Source: Scilla litardierei (taxonomy: Eukaryota; Streptophyta; Magnoliopsida; Asparagales; Asparagaceae). Taken from it: DNA of 64,000 bases. Where the stretch lies: contig CM061132.1 in NCBI GenBank assembly GCA_030789695.1, forward strand, positions 156,594,817 through 156,658,816. The letters run 5' to 3'. A model generated the notes under the pieces. That model worked only from the letters and a program-made list of their open reading frames with translations. It ran no database searches and had not been told where the DNA came from. Position 1 is the stretch's first letter; each line of letters begins with the position of its first letter. Shown piece by piece: positions 42,894 through 55,098 of the stretch. A program made the position numbers and the translations under genes.

Positions 42894-45668
42894 TTAATGC
42901 GGGATGTTTGGTGCATATGAGATGCACCCATCAAACTTTCCAGGGAGAACGCTTGGATTCGGAAGTTGCGGCGGCGTGTTCTCCCTCGGTGGTCTCCCGT
43001 CTCGAATAGTGTTGGGGGGAGGCTCCCCCAAGCTAGCGTTTGCTCCGGTCAACGGCTTCACCGGTGACGCCGATTTCCGTATCGACGGAGCTTTCTTCGG
43101 AGACTTCAATTTCGAGAGCTTGCAGAGCTCTCGAATCCTTGCGACATCAGCGTCGCCTTCATCATTTTCAGCGGAGAGGTCGGGGGAATCAATTTTCTTC
43201 TCATCTTGGCCTAAATCCGGGCCTTCCTCGAAATCTTCATCGAAAAGAGCGCCAATCGAGTGGGGGATCGCCTCCTCAATTACCTCATCAAGGAGGTCCA
43301 TGTAGTCAAGCTCCTCGTGGTAAGGCAAGTGTTTCATAGCCTTAGGAATGTGAAGCTCCACCTCGATGTTGCCGACGTTCAAAGTTAGGGTACCTTCTCG
43401 CACGTCGACAATCACACCGGCGGTGGCGAGGAACGGGCGTCCAAGTATCAATGACGTATCTCCCTCCTCCTTAACGTCCATGATCACGAAGTCACATGGC
43501 AAGCATATTCCCCCCGGGACTTGTAGCGGGATGTCTTCGGCGATCCCTTCCGGCCTCGTTATCCGCCCATCGGCCAATTGTATCCGCATGTCGGTAGGTT
43601 TCAACTTCGTCCCGGTGTTTAGCCTTAAGAACATGGAGAGAGGCATGAGGCTCACACTAGCCCCTAAATCTACCAATGCCTTTTGAAGAGGGACGCCGCC
43701 CAAGGTGCAAGGAATCCGAAAACTCCCCGGGTCTTTAAATTTGGCCGGCTCCTTCTCTCTCTTGGTGAACCAAGAGCCCTCCTCGGCTAGCATGATCTTC
43801 TCCTTCCTCTTTCTCCCCGAAATCAAGTCCTTTAAGAATTTAGCATATGTGGGGATCTCCACGATGGCGTCGAGGAAGGGAATGTTGAGGCTAACTCCTC
43901 TCAGATACTCGAGAAACTTTGCTAGCCTTTTCTCCATTTTCGCTCTAGCAAGCCTTTGGGGGAATGGGACCAGTGGCATGAAGCGCCTTTCCTCAATCAA
44001 TTGCTCCGCTCTAGATTTCTCCTTTTCTTGTGGCTCCTTCTCCTTCTCAACTTCAACTACCGGCTCAATTGGCTCCAAACTTTCCTCCACGGGCTCCTCG
44101 GTAGGAATCATGGCGGGGGTGGTATCCTTACCGCCTCTAGTAGTAACGGCCACTACGGCATTGATGTGGCCGGTGTTGCCCCGTGGGTTTTGCTCGGGTT
44201 GCGCCGGCAATTGTTGAGTATTCCGATTGAGCAACGCCAATTGCTCCGAGATTTGAGCTACAACGGTTGTAAGGGAGTCTTGCCCCGCCTTCAAGGTAGC
44301 ATTGACCTTCTTTTGCTCGGCCATAAACGCCTCCACTCTAGCTTCGAAGTCGGATTGTTGTTGAGCTTGTGGAGGGTTTTGATTTTGATTCCTCCACCCT
44401 TGATTGTATCCGGGCGGCCTATATGGTGGAACTTGTTGCTTCGGTTGAAAATTTTGTTGTGGAGGCCCCCTCGGCGGATAGTGTTGTTGTTGGGGTGGGG
44501 GTGGTGGTCGAGCTTGTTGAGGTGGTTGTTGTGGCGGGTTCAAAGCTCCTTCATTGTTGGCGTCAGAGAATCCGGGATGATTTCTTGTGGCCGGATTGGC
44601 CCAATACCCTTGGTTCCCCGCGACATATTGTACTTGCTCCAAGGATCCTTCTCCTTGCTCTCCTCCCACATACATGGCTTGAGATTGGTCTTGCCAATCA
44701 CACATTTGGTTCGTTGGTGCGGAGGTGGAAGGGGTTCCTTGGGGCTCCGTGATAAACTTCTCCAGTCTCTCCACTACCTTGTGGAGAGAATCAAACTTGC
44801 TTGTAAGCTCTGCTACGGCCTTCGCCTCATAGATACTAGTTGGCTTCAAGGAGGACGTAGAGTGTCCTCGCTCATCGCCCCATTGTTGATTGTTTGAGGC
44901 CATCTCCTCAATTAGGGCCGTAGCTTCTTCGGGAGTCTTTGATAAGATAGCACCATTTGCCGCGGCATCAATAATTTGTTTGGTCCCCAGTTGGAGACCG
45001 TTGTAGAAGCTATGAACTAGCTCCCAATCTTCAATGCTATGGTGCGGTCATTGATGCTGCAGATCTTTAAAACGCTCCCAAGCCTCATAGAGCGTCTCTT
45101 GGTGCCCTTGCTTGAAGGACATGAGAGCGCTCCGGATCTTCACCGTCTTGGAGGGCGGATAGAACTTGTCAATGAATGCACTCGCCAACTCGTCCCAAGT
45201 GGTGAAGACCCCCTCAGCCTGCGTCCTCAACCAATAGAGTGCCTTGTCTTTTAGCGTTAAGGGGAAGAGACGCAGTCTGATGGCATCGATAGAGACCCCC
45301 GGCATCTGAAATGTGGCGCACTTAGACAAGAATAATTGGATGTGGTAGTGAGGATTTTCATGGGCATTCCCATGAAATGGATCCTGCTGCATCAGAACCA
45401 CTAGTCCAGTCTTCAGCTCAAAGTTCTTGTCAGCCGCCAACTCCGGCATGGCAATGGATGAGGTCGTAGAAGAGGTCTTAGGCCGAAGCCTATCTCGAAT
45501 AGAAATTATCCTCGCCATCCTTGCCGCTAATTGGTCCGCAGTTTCCGGGTTGGTCATAAACCTCCCTTCCCGATCTTGTCTCCTTTCCGCTCTAAGTCTC
45601 CGCGCGGTACGTTCGATCTCGGGATCAAATAATATAGCTTCAGGGTCCGTCGTAGATCTCGTGTACAT
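42894..45668 (-). pseudogene. Gag-protease ORF of Athila-like element, one nonsense codon
   Basis: One frame of 925 codons, interrupted only by TGA at 45050-45048. The N-terminal part (45668-45048) is the retrotransposon gag domain with ALYWLRTQAEGVFTTWDELA, AFIDKFYPPSKT and EAWERFKDL. A Gln/Pro-rich linker follows (about 44600-44350), then an acidic stretch, then an aspartic protease with LVDLGASVSLMPLSMF and LILGRPFLATAGVIVDV. The Asp-Leu-Gly-Ala-Ser active site is Athila-like. The stop falls where related proteins have Cys in a CPHH motif, so a single base change is likely. The frame ends just after protease; RT never starts. Confidence 0.85.
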
Positions 45669-45806
45669 GCATAGGGAAAACAGAGTTTCAAAGAAATGAT
45701 TAGTACCGTGGAAGGGTTAGGTAAAAATAAAGAAATAAAATAATAATAATAATAATAATAATAAAGAAATAGCTAGGGTGGTAAGATCAAACGCAATCGC
45801 CTCCCT

Positions 45807-45819
45807 GGCAACGGCGCCA
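45807..45819 (-). promoter_or_regulatory. Primer binding site, tRNA-Asp type
   Basis: Minus strand TGGCGCCGTTGCC lies a few bases inside the 5' LTR. It is complementary to the 3' end of plant tRNA-Asp, the known Athila primer. Confidence 0.75.
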
Positions 45820-45825
45820 AAAACT

Positions 45826-47617
45826 TGATCGCTCCGGGATGTAACCCAAAGAACGGTTGTAGTTTTACCGCAAGTGCACGGTATAGCAGCGAGCGGGTTA
45901 TCGAACACAGGGAGGACGAATGACCGTGCTTGTTCCAATCAACCTGGCTATTTAAGAAGAGAGAAATTTGCCTTTGGCGATCCTGTCACAATCGTCAGAC
46001 AAGGTATGGAAATATCAAATCAAATAAAGGACGTCTAGGGAATGGGGAATTCCCGCTACTCACCGTATTTCGTAAATGTGGTTCATCGGTATCAAAATTG
46101 CTAGAATAAGATTTTGGATGAACTAGTTGCAACTGAATGTAGAACCAAGCTCACGCTCTCGCGCTGTTGCCGGTCTATAGCTATCCTAGGTTTGGGTCCA
46201 ATCTCTTGCAAACCCTAGCCTAGGGAAGCTAGCATTAGGATCAACATCATCGTTCAATCGCGCACCGAGCCCAATCTCTTGCAAACTCGGCCCGCGACCT
46301 AGGTTGGGATAGTTCCTATTCGTCCAATCTCTTGCAAACGGGTATCGGCACGGAATTGCAACCGGAAACCCTAGTATCGGTCCAATCTCTTGCAAACCGA
46401 TACTACGGAAATTCGATTCCAACCCAATTCGGATTTCTAGGGTTTCCTATCGAATTGGGATCCAATCTCTTGCAATTTCTAATCGGTATGAAATCCTAGC
46501 TATCCGTAGTAAATCGATCCCAAACTAATCCCTAATAGCAATTCTAACAAAATTTCTACCAATTCATCACAAATATGAAATTGGGTTTGTAGGGTTCATC
46601 CCCACGCCCCAAGACGTGGAGACTACTCGCAATTCATAGCACAAACACAAGAATAATCAATGAAATAAGCAATAGAATTCATCACAATATTGAGATAAGC
46701 AATAAAAATAGAATTTTTAAAGGAGAGAGAGGCAAACCAATGGAATCCTTCAATTTATCCAACAAAAATCAACTTTTGTCTCCTCTCCAATCACAAGAAT
46801 AAAGCTAAAAAGTTAATCTAAAAGGCTGCAAAAATCTAAGAGAAAAGCTCTCAAAACTAGGGTAAAAACAGGGGTTAAATACCCCCAAAATCGTCCAAAA
46901 ACTGTGACCAAAATACCCCTGCGCAGCCTGAAATCCGCAATTTTCGCTACAGGCAGCGCGTCGCACTCGGCCGAGTGACAAAAGTCGCTCGGCCGAGTGA
47001 GAAACCCTGTAATTTTCCAGTAAGTCTTGATCTTCAGGGGTCTTCACTTCGGGGGCGGCTCGGCCGAGTGAGTTGTCGTCACTCGGCCGATGGCTTCTTG
47101 GTACTCGGTCGGTCGGGATTATCCACTCGGCCGAGTGGGTCTTCTGAAGCTCAGGCAGCCGAAAAACAGTAAGTTGGCGATTTTTGAATGGCTTCGTCTG
47201 GGCGCCACTCGGGCGGACGGGATCTCGTCACTCGGCCGATGTGGTCTCCGTCGCTCGGCCGAGTGCACATATGAATCGTGTCTGATCTGGTCGGCCGAGT
47301 GACTCCTTCACTCGGCTGAGTGGGACACTAAAAATGCCCAAACAGCTTGTTTTGGCCTCCTCGTCGCTCCTGCGACGTCCGTTCTTCTTCCGCTCCTCTC
47401 CAACAGCAAAATACCCCTTGGGGAGGTCGTCGGTGACCCTCCGGAGTAAGCGCATCTCGAGATCACTCCAAATCGCCCCAAATCACCTGAAATGCGACAA
47501 AAACAACAAATCGTGAAAAGCATCGCAATATCGTCGATATATCGTGAAAAACATGATTTGGGCGATCTAAATGGCATGCCAACATGCGGAAAAAAAGTGT
47601 AAAATAAGGAGTGATCA
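45826..47617 (-). repeat. 5' LTR of Athila-like element (1792 bp)
   Basis: Near-identical to 35815-37630. It carries the hairpin array (46184-46487) and the palindrome array (46963-47325), and lacks a 24-bp piece containing one palindrome. Confidence 0.93.
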
Positions 47618-47622
47618 GTATC

Positions 47623-49734
47623 GCTTATCACGATACGGCCGCTTGTGGTCATATCTTATTGCTGATGCCGCTTGCTTATGGTTTACCACCAAGTCTTGAT
47701 AAATGCGAATTTGATGAGCAAATTCTCATTGAAATAGGCACGCAGTCTAAAGTAGCCTGAAGCTTCTGAGACCATATCATGGGACACAAAAGTCCTAATC
47801 TCGTTATAATCCGCATACTTTTTCTGTGTGAAGATGAGATCCAGAAGATCCATAACATTCAGACTAATGTACATCAATTGCCGAATAAATTTACGGACAA
47901 CCAGAAGATTGTTCGTTCACACGTCCCTGCTACCAACACGCCAGCTAGAATTGACATTCCCAAAGATGGATGCAATCCATCGACAGCAGAATTGGTTGTA
48001 CCCCAATTGAAAAGAGGACGCCTGCCAGGTTCAAAATATAAAGTTCCTCAAAAAAGGAAGATTCCTGGATATATGAAAATGATCCACACATAGGATGCTG
48101 AGCTCAGCCCGGCAACCTCTCCCCTCCTAATTTCCCCTGCAGAGGAAACAACAGGAGAAAAATCATTATATTACGTACGTACTGGAGAGGTACTGGACAG
48201 ATATAGCATAGTCGTCGACGATGGTTTTGCTTTCCCTATTGACGTTCACGTCGCTGAATACGACGATGACGTCAACCCACTTTTCTATAGCGTAAACGCA
48301 TAGATTGGCCAAAGTGGGGACGAGGCAATAAGAGTATAGCTGGACTCACTCTTGAAAAGCAAAATCTTTGGACCAGTAGTCTATACATCTGAATGTGTAA
48401 AACTTGTGGAATATAAGTTGGATTTCATAAGAAATTTAAATGAAGGAAATGTGATCATTTTCCTACTTAGCATAAACTTCTCTGAAAAAGCCAATAAATG
48501 CAGCTCATGGACGTTATGACTGCATACATATATGGCAATATAGATATAGAGATCTATATAAAACTCCCAGTAGGGTATACTCTACCCACAGAGATGAAAG
48601 AGAGACATAGAAACGTCTTCTCTATAAAGGCTACAAAGATCATTAGTTGATCTTAAGCAATATTCTGCCCGTGTATCTTTTTCGAAAGATCGTTGACAGG
48701 ATTTGTGATATTCGCCTTACATGTGGTCGACTTAAAGCTAATAGGATCTCCTGCAGAGACCATTGAGATATTAAATAGCTTTAAGCATACATTGGAAATG
48801 AAAAACCTAAGTATAACAAGGTATTGTCTCTGCTTATATATTTAACACTTTCGTGGTGGAACCCTTTAATATCCTTCATACACCTGGAGTTTATGAAGGG
48901 TGATGTCCATTTGCAACCTATTAAAATAGATGCTTATTTCTGACACCTTCCAGTCGCTGGAAGAGGGGGAGGACATTCTATGTCCCGAAGAGCCTATCTC
49001 TAGTGTACTTGTTACACTTCTTTATCTGGCCAACTGCACGTGTCTTTGATAGAACGTCTGCAGTAAAGTTGTTAACCAGATACAGTGTTTGGAGAGCACC
49101 ACTAGACCAAGGATATGCTGCTTCTGCGCAACTTCCAAAGGTCAAGGAATATATATCGCATATGCAGGTATAAAGACATCGCGATGACTAAAACACAAAA
49201 GGCCGGCCACCTCCCAAATATCTACACATCATCCTCCAATGTCTACATCTTCTGAGAAGCTCATCATCTAAGAAACAAGTATTGAAAACGCTCAGCCAGG
49301 TCCAGCAATACCTTGCAAGCATACTGAAGACTGATTCAAAGAATACTTTAGTGGAATCATCTACCAACTTCGAAGAGCATTCCACTACAGAGCGCCAGTA
49401 CTTTCAGATACCCGCTAGATGAGTGAAACTTGTATAGATGAGTAATGACTGTATTTGCTTTCAGAACATGATGGATGTATAGACAAATAGGAGATGATTG
49501 TATAGTTACATATGAAATCTGCAAGCTTGAAGCTTGTACAGATCATGGGGAGTCTATCGATAGTTGTACTCTTTTCCCTTAAGCTGCTGGGTTTTTCCCA
49601 CTGGGTTTTCCACAGCTAAGGTTTTAAAGAGGCAACCACAGTGGCTCTGGATCCAGAAGTATCCACCCCATTGTCATACTGAATCCTAAAGTATTCATAT
49701 GTTTAACCCAAGGTAATGGAGAGATGAGGGGGAG
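47623..49734 (+). pseudogene. Copia A integrase C-terminus, RT, RNase H remains and PPT
   Basis: Sequence resumes directly after the Athila-like insert. An open piece at 47779-48093 parallels the integrase linker of element B (TNTPARIDIPKDGCNP, KRGRLPGSK). RT remains include MQLMDVMTAYIYGNID (about 48497) and a mutated catalytic region, HVVDLKLIGSPAE (about 48720), where YVDD is lost. The conserved 3' block with CCCACTGGGTTTTCC is near 49597-49612. PPT GGAGAGATGAGGGGGAG (49718-49734) abuts the LTR. Confidence 0.78.
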
Positions 49735-49922
49735 TGTTGTGAGTTGAGGGAGGCTTTTGGCCTCCCTCCCCTCATCATCTCACCATTACTCCCCACTAAC
49801 TTAGTGGGGAATCCCTTGGACTCCTAAATATTATTCTTAATGAATATATAGAGAGTCGTGGCCGATGCCATGGCTACTCCTTATTTGAGACAATTTTACT
49901 CTTCTCCAAAACTCCTTCAACA
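49735..49922 (+). repeat. 3' LTR of copia A
   Basis: 188 bp, TGTTGTGAG...CTTCAACA. Confidence 0.9.
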
Positions 49923-49927
49923 ACTAC

Positions 49928-50359
49928 TTAATTATTAAAGTATTTAATTAATAAGCTATTATAATTAATTGATTGTGATACAGTTTAATTAATAAACTAT
50001 TCTAATTAATAAGCTATTTAATTAATTGAGTGTGATAACTAATTAATGCAATGTGTATTTAGCAAGGGGCCTCTCAAAATGACGGGAAAAAAATTTGGGA
50101 CAAAGTGCTCCGATTAGAGGGGTGAGAGGGTTGGACCCTCTCTCGAGGATAGAAATCCTCTGTATTCCATATGTTTTGCAGGGATTACAAAATGACCGAG
50201 GATTCTCAAAAATTGCCTCCACATCATCCTATATTCCCAATTCAGCTTTCTAGCAAAAAGAAGAGACTGAAAGAAAGTTGAACGAGATTCCTCCCCTACA
50301 GTGAATGAACAATGATGATTTATCATTTTCTCTCCAACTTTCTAGCAAAAGAACAGGCC
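49928..50359. mobile_element. MITE, right part (split by copia A)
   Basis: Ends TAGCAAAAGAACAGGCC followed by TTA (50360-50362), the inverted match of 29763-29780. The first 130 bp are TTAATTAATAAGCTAT-rich. Confidence 0.6.
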
Positions 50360-50515
50360 TTAGATGCACTCTTTTTCAAATCTTTTTTCGATCCAACCAG
50401 ACAGCGGGATACAAAAAAAATACTTAGAAATATTACGAGCAGGGTATGCCAGTCCACTCAAAACACACATTTCAAAGTAAGTTTCCGATAAACCAAACAT
50501 CAACCAAGAGTATTA

Positions 50516-51058
50516 GGGCCTGTTCTTTTGTTGGAAAGTATAAAATGGGAAAGTTGAGAAGTGTGTAATCTGATGTGAGAGAAATTTAGTGTAATGTGTT
50601 CTTTTGTTGAAAAGTTGGTTTGGACTGTAGAGTTGGAAAGTTGAGGTGGGGTTCACTCCGTTAGGATGTTCTTTTGGTTGAAGAAAATTGGGGTGAAAAG
50701 TGATGTGGGGTCCACTCAAAAGAAAAGATTAAATCCATTTGTTTAAAGCAAAGGCACACACTTTTGTTTGTTGAAATTACAACGAAATCATTAAAAAAAT
50801 TAAAAGAACACAGGCTATCTTCCGCATGGAGATGATGGGCCCACAACTGTGGGAATCCATTGTTTTCCGCTGGTTTTGCGAAGGAAAAAAATCGCATGTT
50901 GGAATCCGTTTGACACCCTACACGTCGGATAGAATTCTCGAAAATCCCAACGCACAAAAGAACACAATGCACGAAAGTGAAGAGGAATCCATGCACACGT
51001 GCATGAATAGTAAAAATGCAGGGATCCCTCTCCAAGAATCGGAGAAAAGAATAGGCAC
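50516..51058. mobile_element. PIF/Harbinger-like MITE, TSD TTA
   Basis: GGGCCTGTTCTTTTG at left and, in reverse complement, GTGCCTATTCTTTTC at right. TTA flanks at 50513-50515 and 51059-51061. No transposase. Same family as 5815-6446 and the split copy. Confidence 0.72.
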
Positions 51059-51364
51059 TTAACAAAACGGTCCTTTTCCTAACAATGATTATGCATGCAT
51101 GGCGGAGAGAAGCTTGTTTTGAAGAAAGTGGTGGGATTTGACCACCCCATTTTGTTACAAGGTAAATAATGAAACAAAAGTACAACATAATGATCAAATT
51201 AGTCGTTGATGCCCTAATACTCTGGGCCTAACGAAAACAATTTCAATATCATGTCCTGAAGCAATGAAATCATCAACCCCCTATACTCCTTAAATTGACA
51301 AACTTCTTTTCAATTCACTGAACAAGTGCAGCCGAAAACCTAATTACTTCATTTCTTAGAAATC

Positions 51365-52695
51365 GGATCTCCTAATCTTGTCGATCTTCTGATTGACACA
51401 TGCATGATAAAAAGGCATAGCAATATGCGATGCACTAACAAAAACTAGTCTATCACCTTTAGACAAAGAAGACCACTTTCTAACTAGCTAATCTCTTATC
51501 AACGTTATCAAGAAATGGAAGCCAATTTTCATGAAGCAATCTACTTGGTGGAAATACTGATTTCACTTGATGAGCAAGTAAGCATGGCCACAGCTTCCAT
51601 CTGTTTATTGACATCAACATTGTAGCAAAATGATTGTATTCTTTTTAGTCCTACTTTTTATGGTTAAAGTCAACTTGAAAATATACAAGAAAAGCATTAA
51701 AGCTTTCAGTTGATTAGCATTAGACTAAAAAAATTAGTAATGCATCATCAACCTATTGCAAACTCATGACTATCAAAAGCATAATGCCTAATCTCCTAAA
51801 TCAACCTATGGGTTATAGCAAGCCGCAGCATCCTAGTAAAAGTACATGTAGACAACAAAACAGAAGAGAAGTAAATGCCACGTTGCCTTAAACCCCCGTT
51901 AGACAGAAGAATATATTGATAGACCAATGACTAGAATTTGATCCTTCCCCTTTTGTGAATACCCATTGAATCCATATATCCCAAACTGTTTGGCTCTAAA
52001 AATACCCAACATACCACCCAGATGAAGCATATCATATGCTTTAGCAAAATGTAACTTAAGCAACAATTTCCCTATAATGTTTTCTCTAAAGTAATAAGAA
52101 ATAAGCTCTTGAGCTGCTGTAACTCTATCAAAAATAAACTTATCTTCCATAATAATGCATGGACTTTTCCACTACCAAATCCAACTTTGGGTTCATCTTG
52201 TTGGTTAAAACTTTAGTCATGATTTTATGGACTTCATTCAATAAACTGATTGGCCAAAATTCATTATCTGATCATACTCTATCCTCCTTAGAAATAAGCA
52301 CTACATGAGCATATTTTAAAACTATCAATATCAAGAGTAGCAGAATGAAACTCCTCAAAATAGAAAAATTATATCAACTTTAACTATTTCGCAGAACTTT
52401 AGATAGAATTGAACAAGAAAGCCATTGGGTTTGATAGCTTTATCACTATTCATCTCAAAAAAACTATAATATTTCTGACTGTGTAGACATATAGGCTAGA
52501 TAAAGATTTGGCCAATCTAAAAGAACTATATAGGATAGTTATACACCAAAAAATAGTTCTATAATGATGAGGGATACGGTTAGTAATATCCATTGATTGA
52601 TGACCTGCTCTAGCTAGTAGTAATCATGGCAATATGATTTCTTCTTTTTCTTCCATTTGTAACTCTATGAAAATAAATGGTATTAGAGTTCCATT
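51365..52695 (-). pseudogene. L1-type LINE reverse transcriptase remains
   Basis: Minus-strand blocks in L1 order: FHRVTNGRKRRNHIAMI (about 52650-52600), PNGFLVQFYLKFCEIV (about 52420-52370), FWPISLLNEVHKIMTKVL (about 52265-52210), VTAAQELISYYF and LLLKLHFAKAYDMLH (52125-52010). Near the C-terminus are LPFLDNVDKRLAS and KSTRLGD-like remains (about 51550-51370). The FADD-type catalytic box is not found. Many stops and frame changes. The 5' side continues at 55099-55450 beyond two inserted elements. Confidence 0.7.
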
Positions 52696-52703
52696 CTTTA
52701 AAC

Positions 52704-53456
52704 CATGGTTTGAGGTATCGCCCGATACCTCTTGGTATCGGGCGTATCGGACCGGTACCCCCGCCCAGTACCGGTCCGAAACGGCAGCATAAAATCGGTA
52801 TCGGCCGAAACCCTAGGGTTTCGGCCGGTTTCGCCCAGTATCGGACGAAACTGGCCGAAACCCTAGGGTTTCGGCCAGCAAATGGGTAAGAAACTGGCCA
52901 AAATCAAAAAAAAAAGAGGAAGAAGAAACTGAAAAAAAACGAAAAATCAAACTTACCTCGCCACGCCACCTCGCCGCATCGCCGCGCCGTCGCCTGTCGC
53001 CTGCCGCCTGATGTCGCCTGCTGCCGCTGCTGCCGCTTCCGTGAGAGAACGAGAGAGGGCGGGGACCGCGAGAGAGAGGGGGGCAGAGAGAGAGAGAGAG
53101 AAATAGGAATATTTTGAATGTCAAACTTGTAAATAAGTTATGTGTAGAGGAAGATATTTTATGGCAACTTTGTAAATAAGTGATATGTGCACAAAGCAAA
53201 ATGGTAGGTACGCAAAGCAACTCCAAGGCAAACTTGCAAATAAGTGATATGTGCGCAAAGTAAAACGGTGGGTGTGCAAGGCAAAATTCAAGCTACTTTA
53301 GTTTTTTACATATCTGATAGATTTTATGTATTTAAAATTACCGATACTGACCAACCAAAACCCACGTCCGATACCGCCGAAACGGACGATACCGATACCG
53401 AAACTTAAATTTTCGAGAGAACGATACCCGCTCCGAAACCGATACCTAAATCCTTG
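52704..53456. mobile_element. hAT-like non-autonomous element, TSD CTTTAAAC
   Basis: The ends begin CATGGTTTGAGGTATCG and, in reverse complement, CAAGGATTTAGGTATCG. CTTTAAAC flanks both sides (52696-52703 and 53457-53464). The 8-bp duplication and CA-starting ends fit hAT. The interior has repeated GGTATCGGNCG motifs and AAACCCTAGGGTTTCGGCC duplications, and a CT/GA-rich part (53040-53100). Confidence 0.85.
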
Positions 53457-53469
53457 CTTTAAACCATAG

Positions 53470-55098
53470 TGTTGGATATTGAGACACCCCTAATTAAGTT
53501 TTGATGATGATCAAGTAAATGATAGGTACTAATCATTATTACCAAATGTGTATGTATTCTAATGGCAAATCAAATTTGGAGTTCAAAGCCAAAGAAACAA
53601 ACATCAAAGTCAAGGAGATTAGGAAAAGTCAACACATCATGGAGGATCATAAATGAAGCTATTGACCCTTACTCAAATTAAGACCTAGTCATTCAAGGGA
53701 ATGATCAAGGAGATGTGTGAGAGCTCATCCCAGGCCAAAGGGGTTAAAAGAGACTAAAGCATGAAGATGAAAGAAATAAAGTGCATCAAGGACTCGATCT
53801 TTGGGTAATTTTTTTGATGTATATTTGTTCATCTCCTTAGATTCTATGCAGGCCTTAGAATCACAGCTTCACACACTTAGAGATGTTTTAAACATTATTA
53901 AACTCACAAAACATTTTTGAAAAGGTTTTGAATATTTTTAAAATGATTTCCTGAACAATTTTGAACTAAAATCCCATGTATCGAAAAAGTAGCCGACTAT
54001 GTCCATTATAGGAATCGACTACTTTGTATGAGATTTGGGGTCATCTTCTCTGCATCCCAAAGTAGCCGACTACAGTCGATCTGGTAGTCGACTACCGTTG
54101 TTCTGGGAGTCGACAACCAAATGAACTGTAGTCGACTACTTTGACTTGACGACAACATGAAACATAGTTCCGTATTTTACGTGATTATGTTTTTATAGCC
54201 GTTGTATGGGCAACTTTGGGAACTGTTTTGAACTGTCTAATGGCTCATATATATCTGGAGTTGGCTGAACTTATTACCAACATTAATGCTCAATTTATTA
54301 TAAGATTTATAAGCTTTCAAATCATTTTCTCAACCTTTCTTGGCCAAAATTAATTTCACTTATTCAAAGCTTTTAAACAATTTTCTTGGCCAACTTTTGA
54401 ATTCATCTCTCCAAGATTTCAACTTGATTATTTGAGAGAGTAATTCAAAGTTTCTTTTTGATCTTTTGTAATTTTAATTTCATTTTCTCAAAGATCAAAA
54501 GAAGAGATTTCTCCTAGGCACATTACACTCTAAGCTCCAATTCTATTGGCTATAAAATATTGTAAGCATCAACACGATCTCATCTCAAGAGGTTTGTAAC
54601 TACACTCTAGAAGTGGCGGTGAGTTGTTTAATTGATTGTATTTCATTGTTGTAAAAAGCCTCAATGGAGGTCCTCACTTGGCGATGTTGGTTTGTTGTAT
54701 TTTGGAAATTCCTATCACGAGGAGCTAAGTGTTATAGAAGCCCTCTAATTTGAGGCAATGTGCTCTCTTGGTTGAGAGCTTGGATAGTGGATAATCTCAT
54801 AGTGATTGGGAATTGGATGTAGCTTACTGGTGGGTGAACCATGATAAAAATCCATGAGTTTGTGATTGTTGACTTTGTCTCTCCATTTCTTACTTGCAAT
54901 TATTTGTTTAATAGCTTCCGTTACATAACTCTTATTAGTTCTTGCAAGTATTATTTTATTGATTAAGTACTTAAGAAGTAACTCCCTTAAGAGACTTAGA
55001 CATTAAGGGTTAAGGGTTAGAATTTTTAGCTTAGTATAATTTTTAAGAAACACTAATCACCACTTCTAGTGTTTGTTTGTCATCTCATGATCCCAACA
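53470..55098 (+). repeat. Second Sirevirus-like solo LTR (1629 bp), TSD CATAG/CATAA
   Basis: Starts TGTTGGATATTGAG and ends CCCAACA, flanked by CATAG (53465-53469) and CATAA (55099-55103), four of five bases equal. It shares with 32789-34603 the start (TTGAG then a GATGATNA block) and the ACTTCTAGTGTTT block near the end. Palindromes of the form GTAGTCGACTAC cluster at 53985-54145, ~100 bp before TATATAT (54248-54254). Confidence 0.75.

Larger units (their letters stand above)
35815..47617 (-). mobile_element. Athila-like Ty3/gypsy element without pol, young, TSD GTATC
   Basis: LTRs at 35815-37630 and 45826-47617 differ at only about a dozen bases plus a 24-bp indel. GTATC flanks both sides (35810-35814 and 47618-47622). 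On the minus strand the order is LTR, PBS complementary to tRNA-Asp (45819-45807), gag-protease, then directly the block GCGCTTGTCGGGAGGCAACCCG (42862-42841) that in Athila elements follows integrase. An ORF in the env-like position, PPT and LTR come next. RT, RNase H and integrase are absent, so it must rely on partners. Confidence 0.92.
30029..49922 (+). mobile_element. Ty1/copia element A, old, interrupted by two later elements
   Basis: LTRs at 30029-30216 and 49735-49922, both 188 bp with about six differences; the flanks ACTAT and ACTAC match at four of five positions. The order is PBS CGTTATCAGCAC (30217-30228), leader, gag, protease, integrase, RT, RNase H and PPT, as in element B. It is interrupted at 32789-34603 by a solo LTR and at 35815-47617 by an Athila-like element. 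Without these it would be ~6.3 kb, near the 6.7 kb of element B. Every pol domain is heavily mutated. Confidence 0.9.
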
